Below, piece after piece: positions 6,853-12,681 of a DNA stretch of 12,681 bases. How positions within the stretch are numbered: the first letter of the stretch is position 1; the number at the start of each line of letters is the position of its first letter. The DNA is from Burkholderiaceae bacterium (GTDB taxonomy: Bacteria > Pseudomonadota > Gammaproteobacteria > Burkholderiales > Burkholderiaceae_C). The stretch spans positions 1 to 12,681 of the forward strand of contig JAIRQU010000091.1 of NCBI GenBank assembly GCA_031256305.1. Reading direction: 5' to 3'. Made by a program: the position numbers and the translations under genes. The notes beneath the pieces were generated by a model. The model did no database searches. It was not told where the DNA came from and saw nothing but the letters and a program-made list of their open reading frames with translations.

Positions 6853-7146
6853 TTATCCGCGCGGATTGCGGTCAAGCTGCGCGTGGGTGGCAATGCGCTT
6901 TAGGTGAGCCACGGCGCCTTCCATCTCGAACGTAATCTGGTAGGACTTGTTGGAGAATACGTCGATTTTCCAGAGGGAAGGCCGAGCAAACCCTGTCAAG
7001 CGATGCAGCCGCAGCGTTTTTGCGCTGGGGTTGGTCTGCAAAAGCAGTAGCGCATCGCGCGCCGCCGTCTGTATACCTGGGTCGAGTTTAGTCAGTTCCT
7101 TGAGAAACTTCTCGGAAAAACCAAGCCCTGTTATTGGAAACTCCAC
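6853..7146 (-). CDS. RelE/HigB-like toxin-family protein (97 aa)
   Basis: The protein has a RelE/ParE-superfamily look. An N-terminal helical region (FSEKFLKELTKLDPGIQ) is followed by LRLHRLTG (45-52), WKIDVF (59-64), YQITFE (69-74) and ATHAQLDRNP (86-95). Members of this superfamily are ribosome-dependent mRNA interferases or gyrase inhibitors and are usually paired with an antitoxin. The start is GTG 7146, 5 bases after the upstream stop. It lacks a strong Shine-Dalgarno sequence, so translation may be coupled to the upstream gene. The length fits the family. Activity cannot be judged from sequence because catalytic residues vary widely among members. Confidence 0.65.
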   Translation of the reverse strand: MEFPITGLGFSEKFLKELTKLDPGIQTAARDALLLLQTNPSAKTLRLHRLTGFARPSLWKIDVFSNKSYQITFEMEGAVAHLKRIATHAQLDRNPRG

Positions 7147-7151
7147 GGTGC

Positions 7152-7646
7152 TTATAGCCCCATTGCCGAGAAAAGATCATCCACGCTTTTGTAGATTTTC
7201 CCGGTGCTTGGCTCCAGCACATCGTCGTGGGTTTCTACCCAATCCTTCAGGGATTCAATCGTGTCAAACAAAGTCTCCAGCGTGTCCAGATACGCCTTGT
7301 AGGCATCAGTCACGCCGTCCTCGTGAGTGAGCAACGGGTCGGCGCACGCTGCCTTGTGCCGCGCAACGACCTGCGTGTACATCCGCTGGGCGCCTTGCGC
7401 CGCCAAGATCAGGTTGGCGTGGAGTACGTCGTGCGGGTCTATCCCGGTGGCGGGCGGGTGCGCTCGAAACCAGTCATGAACCTCCATAAAGCCCCGCGCG
7501 ACGGCGTCGAGCAACTGCTGGTCAGACCAGAGCGCGGTCAGCGTATCTTCAATGGCGCGAAGCACCTGAAGGTTGCGCGCCGCCAACTCCTGGACGAACA
7601 CGGATGCGTCCGCCGCAGCCTCATACGGGCCAATCCGTTCCATCAT
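7152..7646 (-). CDS. Putative antitoxin-like or partner protein upstream of the RelE-like gene (164 aa)
   Basis: I do not recognise the family. The start is ATG 7646 (a second ATG follows at 7643), with GGA about nine bases upstream. The protein is acidic and predicted mostly helical, without signal peptide or membrane segment. The C-terminal segment after DVLEP (STGKIYKSVDDLFSAMGL) resembles the short toxin-binding tails seen in antitoxins. It precedes the 97-aa RelE-like gene with a 5-base gap, the usual antitoxin-then-toxin order, but at 164 residues it is about twice the usual antitoxin length and has no obvious ribbon-helix-helix or HTH motif. It could instead be an unrelated phage protein. 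Confidence 0.55.
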   Translation of the reverse strand: MMERIGPYEAAADASVFVQELAARNLQVLRAIEDTLTALWSDQQLLDAVARGFMEVHDWFRAHPPATGIDPHDVLHANLILAAQGAQRMYTQVVARHKAACADPLLTHEDGVTDAYKAYLDTLETLFDTIESLKDWVETHDDVLEPSTGKIYKSVDDLFSAMGL

Positions 7647-7686
7647 GAGAGTATTCCAAGTCTGTATTTGAACTGTACTTTAGCAC

Positions 7687-7726
7687 GCCAGCGCGGCTCA
7701 ACAAAGCACGGCTGCGCCGCGCTGGC
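7687..7726. repeat. Perfect 11-bp inverted repeat
   Basis: GCCAGCGCGGC (7687-7697) and GCCGCGCTGGC (7716-7726) are exact reverse complements around an 18-nt spacer. It lies 40-80 bases upstream of the ATG of the 164-aa gene (minus strand) and just before the integrase remnant (plus strand). No T-run follows. It may be an operator for the TA-like pair, a hairpin left from an upstream gene end, or an integration-related structure. Confidence 0.7.
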
Positions 7727-7762
7727 CGCGCTCACGGGGCCGGCGATGGCGGCGTTTAAGGG

Positions 7763-8086
7763 GTGAAGCCGCAAGCGTTACCGCGCCGCTGGCGCGCGGG
7801 CTGTCAACAGCGTACCGCCGCCGCATCAGCGAGGATAGGCGAGGCCAGGCGGTTGGCGCTGGTCAAACATCCCGGAAGGCCTGTGCCTGAGACCATCGGC
7901 CGCGAACGTGCAGGCGTGGACAAAGCGCTATTCCAGTTTCGAGACCTGCGCGCCAAAGCCGCAACCGAGGCCGATGACGCCAGCGGCACGCGCACCGCGC
8001 AAGCATTGTTGGGGCATACAACAGAGACCATGACAGCCCATTACATCCGCCACAAGATAGGCCGCAAGGTGCGCCCCGTACGATAG
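7763..8086 (+). pseudogene. Tyrosine integrase, C-terminal remnant
   Basis: The open frame begins at GTG 7763, but recognisable integrase sequence starts only around residue 45. From there it reads FQFRDLRAKAATE, then QALLGHTTETMTAHYIRHKIGRKVRPVR. This is the end of the catalytic domain of tyrosine recombinases: the RDLR motif carries the second catalytic arginine, LLGH the histidine and HYIR the tyrosine nucleophile. The N-terminal core-binding domain and first catalytic arginine are missing; a complete enzyme would be about 330-400 residues. The first ~45 residues look like unrelated sequence. It cannot be an active recombinase alone. It ends 80 bases from the 3' end of tRNA-Arg. Confidence 0.85.
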
Positions 8087-8087
8087 C

Positions 8088-8123
8088 TTTTGCGGAATAA
8101 TCTAATTTTTGCGGAACAACCTA
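8088..8123 (+). repeat. Imperfect 17-bp direct repeat just after the integrase remnant
   Basis: TTTTGCGGAATAATCTA (8088-8104) is repeated as TTTTGCGGAACAACCTA (8107-8123), 15 of 17 identical, with a period of 19 bases. The repeats begin at the integrase stop and lie between it and the tRNA-Arg 3' end. Paired short repeats here are consistent with arm-type recombinase binding sites or part of an old attachment region. The repeat itself is seen directly; the role is inferred. Confidence 0.7.
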
Positions 8124-8130
8124 TGCAAAA

Positions 8131-8159
8131 TTGATAGCATTAAACCTAGTGTTTATAAT
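8131..8159 (+). promoter_or_regulatory. Near-consensus sigma70 promoter reading into the antisense strand of two tRNA genes
   Basis: TTGATA (8131-8136), a 17-base spacer and a perfect TATAAT (8154-8159) make an excellent -35/-10 pair. Initiation would be near 8166, exactly at the encoded CCA end of tRNA-Arg on the other strand, and would run antisense through tRNA-Arg and tRNA-Pro toward the TonB-family gene at 8451. It lies in an AT-rich island, so chance cannot be excluded. Confidence 0.55.
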
Positions 8160-8165
8160 GGGTTA

Positions 8166-8242
8166 TGGCCTGCCCGGAGGGAATTGAACCCCCGACCTAC
8201 GGCTTAGAAGGCCGTTGCTCTATCCAACTGAGCTACGGGCAG
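8166..8242 (-). tRNA. tRNA-Arg (anticodon TCT)
   Basis: The gene is 77 bases on the minus strand, including an encoded CCA. The acceptor stem is CTGCCCG/CGGGCAG with discriminator G. The D arm is GCTC...GAGC, the anticodon stem ACGGC/GCCGT with loop CTTCTAA (anticodon TCT), and the T arm GGGGG-TTCAATT-CCCTC. All stems pair, with one G-T pair in the T stem. Its 3' end points to the integrase remnant, making it the probable integration target. It lies 27 bases downstream of tRNA-Pro and is likely cotranscribed. Confidence 0.97.
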
Positions 8243-8269
8243 AAGGTTGCGGCGGTGATGGCTGAAGGC

Positions 8270-8346
8270 TGGTCGGAGCGGCGGGATTTGAACTCGCGAC
8301 CTCCTGCTCCCAAAGCAGATGCGCTACCAGGCTGCGCTACGCTCCG
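8270..8346 (-). tRNA. tRNA-Pro (anticodon TGG)
   Basis: The gene is 77 bases on the minus strand, with encoded CCA. The acceptor stem is CGGAGCG/CGCTCCG, the D arm GCGC-AGCCTGGTA-GCGC, the anticodon stem TCTGC/GCAGG with loop TTTGGGA (anticodon TGG), and the T arm GCGAG-TTCAAAT-CCCGC. It is the promoter-proximal gene of a Pro-Arg tRNA pair. Confidence 0.97.
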
Positions 8347-8357
8347 ACAAACCATAT

Positions 8358-8363
8358 ATTCTA
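8358..8363 (-). promoter_or_regulatory. Candidate -10 element of the tRNA-Pro/tRNA-Arg transcript
   Basis: On the minus strand TAGAAT lies in the AT-rich stretch directly upstream of tRNA-Pro, leaving a leader of about 5 bases. No good -35 is seen 17 bases upstream. A second AT-rich hexamer (TATATG, 8353-8358) is closer than is usual. Confidence 0.35.
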
Positions 8364-8450
8364 TGAAAATTTGCCGCGCACGGGAAACGCCGCGTCCGTG
8401 GCGTCTGCCGCCGCTGTCCGCGCGGCGCAGACAATACGCTGTTGTGGGCT

Positions 8451-9290
8451 ATGACAACTGTCCGTAAACACCCCGCCTTGCGTTGGTCTGCCGCTGTGGC
8501 GGCAGTGTTGGCGCTGCACGGCGCGGCGTTGTGGGCTTTGCAGAGGGGGCTGACGCGGCGAGCGGCAGATGCAGTGCCCGCGGCTGCCGTGATTGAGATG
8601 GTGGTGAACCGGGTGGTTCCGGCGGCCCATTGGCCCGCTGCCGCATCATCGCCATCGCCCAAACCGGCACAGCAGTCCGCTGCACGGCCGATGGAGCACC
8701 CGGTAAAAACAGTACGAATCAAGTCAAGACCGATGCATAAGCCCGTAACGGCGATGGCTGTGCCCGCACCGTCCCGGCAGCAATTGCCCTCGCTTCCCGA
8801 TAGACCCACACTGACTGCGCCGTCCGCGCTTGAAACCGTGACGCAGCAAAAATTCATGTCAGCAGCGGTTACGGCACAGGCCGCGCCCGTTGCCGCAACC
8901 AACGCCAGTGCGGTTCAGACGGAAAACGCGCGGACTGGAGCGGCATCGGAGGCCAGCGGCGGAACCAATGGAGAACAGCCATCCGCGTCTGCGCAGGGAA
9001 ACGTCGTGCCGCCGGTGGCGGACGCAGCTTATCTGCACAACCCTGAGCCGGACTATCCGCCGATGAGTGTTCTGCGGCACGAAACTGGCATAGTAACCGT
9101 GGGTGTGCTGATCGGCGTGGATGGCCGCGCGCAAGCCGCGCGGATTGCGAAAAGCAGTGGTTACGCGCGGCTGGACGAAGAGGCGCTAACCACCGCGCGC
9201 GACCGTTGGCGCTACCGGCCTGGCACGCGCGGCGGCGTGCCTGAGGCCATGTGGTTCAACGTGCCCATTAAGTTCAAATTTCCAGAGTAA
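8451..9290 (+). CDS. TonB-family energy transducer
   Basis: The product has about 279 residues if started at ATG 8451. A TTG start at 8442 would add three residues, and neither has a clear Shine-Dalgarno site. The N-terminus is a basic patch (VRKHPALR) followed by one membrane segment at ~11-30 (WSAAVAAVLALHGAALWAL), as in inner-membrane-anchored TonB proteins. Residues ~35-185 are a long, low-complexity Ala/Pro/Ser/Gln-rich periplasmic linker, without the classical Glu-Pro/Lys-Pro repeats. The last ~90 residues are the TonB C-terminal domain: PEPDYPPMSVLRHETGIVTV, then DGRAQAARIAKSSGYARLDE, then WRYRPGTR. TonB proteins couple the proton motive force of ExbB-ExbD to outer-membrane transporters. 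No exbB, exbD or receptor gene is visible, so the partner is unknown. It converges on cphA. Confidence 0.92.
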   Translation: MTTVRKHPALRWSAAVAAVLALHGAALWALQRGLTRRAADAVPAAAVIEMVVNRVVPAAHWPAAASSPSPKPAQQSAARPMEHPVKTVRIKSRPMHKPVTAMAVPAPSRQQLPSLPDRPTLTAPSALETVTQQKFMSAAVTAQAAPVAATNASAVQTENARTGAASEASGGTNGEQPSASAQGNVVPPVADAAYLHNPEPDYPPMSVLRHETGIVTVGVLIGVDGRAQAARIAKSSGYARLDEEALTTARDRWRYRPGTRGGVPEAMWFNVPIKFKFPE

Positions 9291-9326
9291 AAACCGCAAA
9301 GGCCGCCCCAGCGCGAGCGTGCTGCT

Positions 9327-9348
9327 GGCGTTCTTATCGAGAAACGCC
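9327..9348. repeat. Short inverted repeat between convergent tonB-like gene and cphA
   Basis: GGCGTT (9327-9332) and AACGCC (9343-9348) pair around a 10-base loop in the 62-base gap between the two convergent stops (9290 and 9353). There is no T-run on either side, so it is at best a weak terminator or an mRNA 3'-end hairpin. Confidence 0.35.
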
Positions 9349-9352
9349 GTGC

Positions 9353-12061
9353 TTAAGCGCCCATTCCGGCCACGGCCAATTCAGCGACCGCTTTGACGGC
9401 ATGGCGTGGAGCAGGGCGGGCCATAGAGGAGGTCTGTGCCGTTTTGGGTACGGCTTTGCGGGGTTTTGCGGTTGCTTTTGCAGGCGCGGCGGCTTGGGTT
9501 TCATCGCAGCGGCGCTGGATATGGGCCAGCGCTTCTTGCACCTGATCGATCAGGATCAGGCACAGGTCGCCCGCGTGCAGCCGCGCCAAGGCGTGGTCGA
9601 TGGCAGTGAATTCGCCGCGAATTTCCTCGACGCAGGCGGCGCGCGCGGCATCTTGCAAGCCCTGGCGCAGCAGGGTCAGCACTTCACCGTCGGCGCGCCC
9701 GCGCTGGCAGGCATCCTGATACAGGATTACGTCGTCGAAGGCTGCGCCCAGCATTCGGGTTTGCTCGCGGATGTCTTCGTCGCGCCGGTCGCCCGCGCCG
9801 CTGATGACGACTGCGCGCCGGCGCGCGGGCAAGGCATCAACGCTGGCCACCAGCGCGGCGATGGCGTCGGGGTTATGGCCGTAATCGGCAATCAGCATCG
9901 CGCCCGCGTAGTCAAACACATTGAAGCGTCCCGGCACGCCCTGCGCGTCGCTGACAAAGGTAACCAAACCCTTTTGAATAATTTCCCACGGCGCGCCGAC
10001 GGCCCAAGCCGCGCCGACCGAGGCCATGACGTTTTCGACCTGAAAGCCGATTTTGCCCTGCCGGGTAAGCGGAATGCGCGCCAGCGGCAGGCGCTTTTCA
10101 AACCGGCCCTCGGCGCACACCAGATCGCCTTTTTCAGCGAATACCACGCGCTTGCCTTGCGCGCGATGCGTCTGGATGACGGGATGGCGGCCATCTTGCG
10201 CAAAGAAAGTGACGCTGCCGGGGCAGTGCGCGGCCATCGCGGCTACGGCGGGGTCGGCGGCGTTGAGCACCGCCGTACCGCTGGGCGCGACGTTGAGGAC
10301 GATGACGCGCTTCAAGACCGAAAGGTCTTCTAGCGTGGTGATGTAGTTCAGGCCCAAGTGGTCGCCCTGGCCCAGGTTGGTGACCACGGCAACCTGGCAC
10401 TGGTCAAAGGCCAAACCCTCGCGCAGTAGGCCGCCGCGCGCGGTTTCGAGCACCGCCGCGTCCACGTCCGGGTGCGCCAGCACGTTGCGCGCGCTGCGCG
10501 GGCCGGAGCAGTCGCCAGAGTCGATCTGGCAGTTGCCGACATAGACGCCATCGGTGTTGGTCATGCCCACGCACAGTCCCTGCGCCTTGAGCAGGTGCGC
10601 GGTCAGGCGCACGGTGGTGGTCTTGCCGTTGGTGCCGGTGACGGCGATGACCGGAATGCGTCCGTCATCGCCCGCCGGGAACATGTGGCCGATAACCGCT
10701 GCGCCCACGTCGCGCCCCTTGCCGAATGAGGGTGACAGGTGCATGCGCAGCCCCGGCGCGGCGTTGACTTCGACGATGCCGCCGCCTTGCGCTTCCAGCG
10801 GCTGGAGCACCGATTCGCACACCACGTCCACGCCGCAAATGTCCAGGCCCACGGTTTGCGCGGCTTCAATGGCGCGGGCCGCGACTTCGGGATGCACGCT
10901 GTCGGTCACGTCGGTGGCCGTGCCGCCGGTGGAAAGGTTGGCGTTGTTGCGCAGAATCACGCGCTGGCCCTTGGGCGGCACGCTGTCGGCGGTCAAACCC
11001 TGCGCGGCCAGGCGCGTTTGGGCGATGGCGTCGATGCGGATCTTGGTCAGCGATGTGCCGTGGCCTGTGCCGCGGCGCGGGTCCTGATTGACCTGGTCCA
11101 CCAGTTCGCGCACGCTGCGCTGGCCATCGCCGACCACCAGCGGCGGTTCGCGCCGCGCGGCGGCCACCAGAGCGTTGCCCACCACCAGCAGCCGGTAATC
11201 GCTGCCGGGCAGATATTTTTCAACCATCACCTCGCCGTACTCGGCGGCGGCGGCGTAGGCCATGTCGTAGTGCATGCGGTTGTCGATATTGACCGTCACG
11301 CCCTTGCCCTGATTGCCGTCCTGAGGTTTGACGACAACGGGCAGGCCGATTTCCAGCGCCGCGCGCCAGCCGTCTTCCAGATCGGCAACTGGCCGGCCCA
11401 GCGGCACGGGCACGCCAGCGGCGTGCAGCAGCTTCTTTGTCAAGTCCTTGTCTTGCGCGATGGATTCGGCAATGGCGCTGGTGCGGTCTACCTCGGCGGC
11501 CTGAATGCGGCGCTGTTTGCGACCCCAGCCCAGTTGCACCAGACTGCCGCTGGTCAGGCGCCTGAACGGAATGCCGCGCGCCACGGCGGCATCGACGATA
11601 GCGCCAGTGGAAGGCCCCAGCCGTTCGTCCTCGTCGAGTTCCTTGATTTGCGCGATGGCGCCCGGCACGTCGAACGGTTCGCCGGTCAGCGCGGCGCGGA
11701 TCAGCGCCTGAGCGGTTTGCAGCGCCAGCCGGCCCACGGCTTCTTCGGCGTATTGCACCGCGACCTGGAACGTACCCGGGACTTCGGTGGGCGTGGTGCG
11801 GCTGAAAGTCACCGGACAACCCGCCTGCGCTTGCAGCGCCAGCGCCGTCAGTTCCAGCGCGTGCGCCATCGAGATGGGCACGCTGGGCGTGTTGGCGTGC
11901 AGCGCGCCGATGGCCGGAAAGCGTTCGCGCAAGCGTTGCTCGAAGACGGTATCACGGCCCAAGTCACGCTCTTCGGACGGGCAGGCGACTACCGCTTCGA
12001 TAACCGTGTGACGGCTCCACAGATTGGGGCCGCGCAAGGCGCGGACGCGGGTGACTTCCAT
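9353..12061 (-). CDS. cphA: Cyanophycin synthetase CphA
   Basis: CphA polymerises L-aspartate and L-arginine into cyanophycin using ATP. I take ATG 12061 (902 aa) because it gives MEVTRVRALRGPNLWSRHT, the conserved N-terminus; the frame is open 17 codons further up. The N-terminal domain covers ~1-160. An ATP-grasp domain follows (~200-460), with KPQDGNQGKGV at 245-255, NLSTGGTATDVTDSVHP near 375-391 and the metal-binding EVNAAPG at 431-437. A Mur-ligase-like domain has the P-loop GTNGKTTT (476-483), ETARGGLLREG (539-549), TNLGQGDHLG (561-570), DYGHNPDA (726-733) and GDRRD (757-761). All key motifs are intact. Residues ~858-902 are an Ala/Lys/Pro-rich tail beyond the normal fold. It lies 169 bases downstream of cphA' and may be cotranscribed with it. 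Confidence 0.97.
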   Translation of the reverse strand: MEVTRVRALRGPNLWSRHTVIEAVVACPSEERDLGRDTVFEQRLRERFPAIGALHANTPSVPISMAHALELTALALQAQAGCPVTFSRTTPTEVPGTFQVAVQYAEEAVGRLALQTAQALIRAALTGEPFDVPGAIAQIKELDEDERLGPSTGAIVDAAVARGIPFRRLTSGSLVQLGWGRKQRRIQAAEVDRTSAIAESIAQDKDLTKKLLHAAGVPVPLGRPVADLEDGWRAALEIGLPVVVKPQDGNQGKGVTVNIDNRMHYDMAYAAAAEYGEVMVEKYLPGSDYRLLVVGNALVAAARREPPLVVGDGQRSVRELVDQVNQDPRRGTGHGTSLTKIRIDAIAQTRLAAQGLTADSVPPKGQRVILRNNANLSTGGTATDVTDSVHPEVAARAIEAAQTVGLDICGVDVVCESVLQPLEAQGGGIVEVNAAPGLRMHLSPSFGKGRDVGAAVIGHMFPAGDDGRIPVIAVTGTNGKTTTVRLTAHLLKAQGLCVGMTNTDGVYVGNCQIDSGDCSGPRSARNVLAHPDVDAAVLETARGGLLREGLAFDQCQVAVVTNLGQGDHLGLNYITTLEDLSVLKRVIVLNVAPSGTAVLNAADPAVAAMAAHCPGSVTFFAQDGRHPVIQTHRAQGKRVVFAEKGDLVCAEGRFEKRLPLARIPLTRQGKIGFQVENVMASVGAAWAVGAPWEIIQKGLVTFVSDAQGVPGRFNVFDYAGAMLIADYGHNPDAIAALVASVDALPARRRAVVISGAGDRRDEDIREQTRMLGAAFDDVILYQDACQRGRADGEVLTLLRQGLQDAARAACVEEIRGEFTAIDHALARLHAGDLCLILIDQVQEALAHIQRRCDETQAAAPAKATAKPRKAVPKTAQTSSMARPAPRHAVKAVAELAVAGMGA

Positions 12062-12230
12062 GACAATGAGCTTTCTGCAAATTGCTGATGCAATGGAGAT
12101 ACAACGCGGCAAGGCGTTTTCCGGTGTACAGCCCAGGATCAGACCGGGACAGAAGTGCGCGCAAATGCAAATCAGGTTTCAGACATTCTTATGACAATTT
12201 TTAATTCAAGCGTGTTGTGAAGGGACAACG
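12062..12230. other. cphA'-cphA intergenic region, AT-rich in part
   Basis: This gap of 169 bases holds no gene. The part next to cphA' (about 12185-12215) is distinctly AT-rich. On the minus strand it contains TTGAAT, TTGTCA and CATAAG-like elements but no convincing -35/-10 pair. A 5-bp hairpin (GTTGT 12214-12218, ACAAC 12225-12229) follows the cphA' stop, without a T-run. A promoter for cphA alone is possible. No strong Shine-Dalgarno sequence precedes the cphA ATG (AGAAAG, about 11 bases upstream). Confidence 0.4.
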
Positions 12231-12681
12231 CTAGGATCGAAAGTTATCGTCATCCTGGGCGTCAGGCTCCTGGGCGCAGCGCAACAGGCTGGCGCGGATC
12301 AGGTCGGCGGACAGTTCCAGATACCAGCCGCAAGCGATGGCGGCCAAGGCTTGGCTGGGCGCGTCAGGCGCGAACGCCAACAGCGCGGCGATGGCCGGCA
12401 GGCTGGCGTTGGTCAATAGCGTTTCGCCCGCGCCTTGGGCCAGCACGATCTTGCCGCCGCGCAGCAGTACAGCGCGGCCTTTGCCGCCTTTGCTGGCGCG
12501 GTGCGCGGCAATGGCCGCCGCTGTATCGGAACCGGCGCGGTCCAGGTCGGCGTAGAACAGCACCTCGCCGTCGCAAAAGGCGGCCAGTTCGCGCACCGCC
12601 GGATCGGCGGCGTTGAGTACCACGGCGCCGTTTTTGAGCACCACATCCACCTGGGTGCGGACGATGCCCGGCATCTGCTCG
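12231..12681 (-). CDS. cphA': Second cyanophycin synthetase-like protein CphA' (C-terminal part, runs off the right edge)
   Basis: The frame stays open to the right edge (EQMPGIVRTQVDVVL), so the ATG at 12674 is internal. The visible ~149 residues match the end of the Mur-ligase-like central domain of CphA proteins: VVLNAADPAV, DGEVLFYADLD, RGGKIVLAQG, ALAAIACGWYLELSADLIRAS. Compared with the neighbouring CphA, the protein stops about where that one continues into its C-terminal domain (SVGAAWAVG... then GRFNVFDYAG), so the Mur C-terminal domain is absent. Shortened CphA' proteins encoded upstream of full cphA are known in betaproteobacteria; their contribution to polymer synthesis or priming is not settled from this sequence. 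The acidic end (EPDAQDDDNFRS) is a natural terminus. Confidence 0.85.
   Translation of the reverse strand, partial: EQMPGIVRTQVDVVLKNGAVVLNAADPAVRELAAFCDGEVLFYADLDRAGSDTAAAIAAHRASKGGKGRAVLLRGGKIVLAQGAGETLLTNASLPAIAALLAFAPDAPSQALAAIACGWYLELSADLIRASLLRCAQEPDAQDDDNFRS

Noticed and set aside
9401..10333. Plus-strand open frame of 310 codons across the 3' half of cphA
   Set aside because: Antisense shadow of cphA with no domain.
10739..12088. Plus-strand open frame of 449 codons across cphA
   Set aside because: Fully antisense to an unmistakable cphA; composition typical of a shadow frame; no recognisable motif.
12062..12112. Upstream in-frame start of cphA at 12112
   Set aside because: The 17 extra residues are not part of the conserved CphA N-terminus, which begins at MEVTRVRALRGPN.
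1..12681. CRISPR array, insertion sequence or rRNA
   Set aside because: No regularly spaced repeats, no transposase motif and no rRNA signature were seen on either strand.

Overview
The window is GC-rich chromosomal DNA, apart from two short AT-rich islands near 8087-8165 and 12185-12215. It most likely comes from a betaproteobacterium, probably Burkholderiales and possibly near Alcaligenaceae. The support is a tandem cphA'/cphA arrangement (truncated second synthetase upstream of a full-length CphA), the CCA-encoding tRNA genes and the overall codon style. The genus is inference.

Region 1 (1-7646) is prophage material. The left edge holds the 3' end of a virion-morphogenesis gene (gpG/gpS family) on the plus strand, closed by a plausible intrinsic terminator. 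Facing it is a block of minus-strand genes, read from right to left. First comes a two-gene toxin-antitoxin-like pair (164 aa partner, 97 aa RelE/HigB-like protein). After a spacer with an inverted repeat and a candidate promoter come a small CsrA-like protein, a tail-region protein broken by a one-base insertion, a coiled-coil protein, a beta-propeller protein with a carboxypeptidase-regulatory-like C-terminal domain, and a 1332-residue protein built from degenerate repeats. Most of these last five genes are separated by 5-23 bases, so they look like one late operon. The core tail genes expected next to gpG are not between 218 and 312, so the prophage is rearranged there or unusually laid out.

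Region 2 (7647-8350) is the prophage or island edge. It holds a perfect 11-bp inverted repeat, the C-terminal remnant of a tyrosine integrase, a 17-bp imperfect direct repeat just after the integrase stop, a near-consensus sigma70 promoter on the plus strand, and two minus-strand tRNA genes, Pro(TGG) then Arg(TCT). The 3' end of tRNA-Arg faces the integrase remnant, the usual geometry of tRNA-targeted integration.

Region 3 (8350-12681) is host chromosome. It has a TonB-family energy transducer on the plus strand, converging on a full-length cyanophycin synthetase (cphA) on the minus strand. Upstream of cphA is the 3' part of a second cyanophycin synthetase-like gene (cphA'), which runs off the right edge. 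CphA makes the nitrogen and carbon reserve polymer multi-L-arginyl-poly-L-aspartate.

The main points of interest are the CsrA-like phage protein with GGAU-containing Shine-Dalgarno sites just downstream, the giant repeat protein, the unusual antitoxin-like partner, the frameshifted tail gene, and a strong promoter pointing antisense through two tRNA genes.
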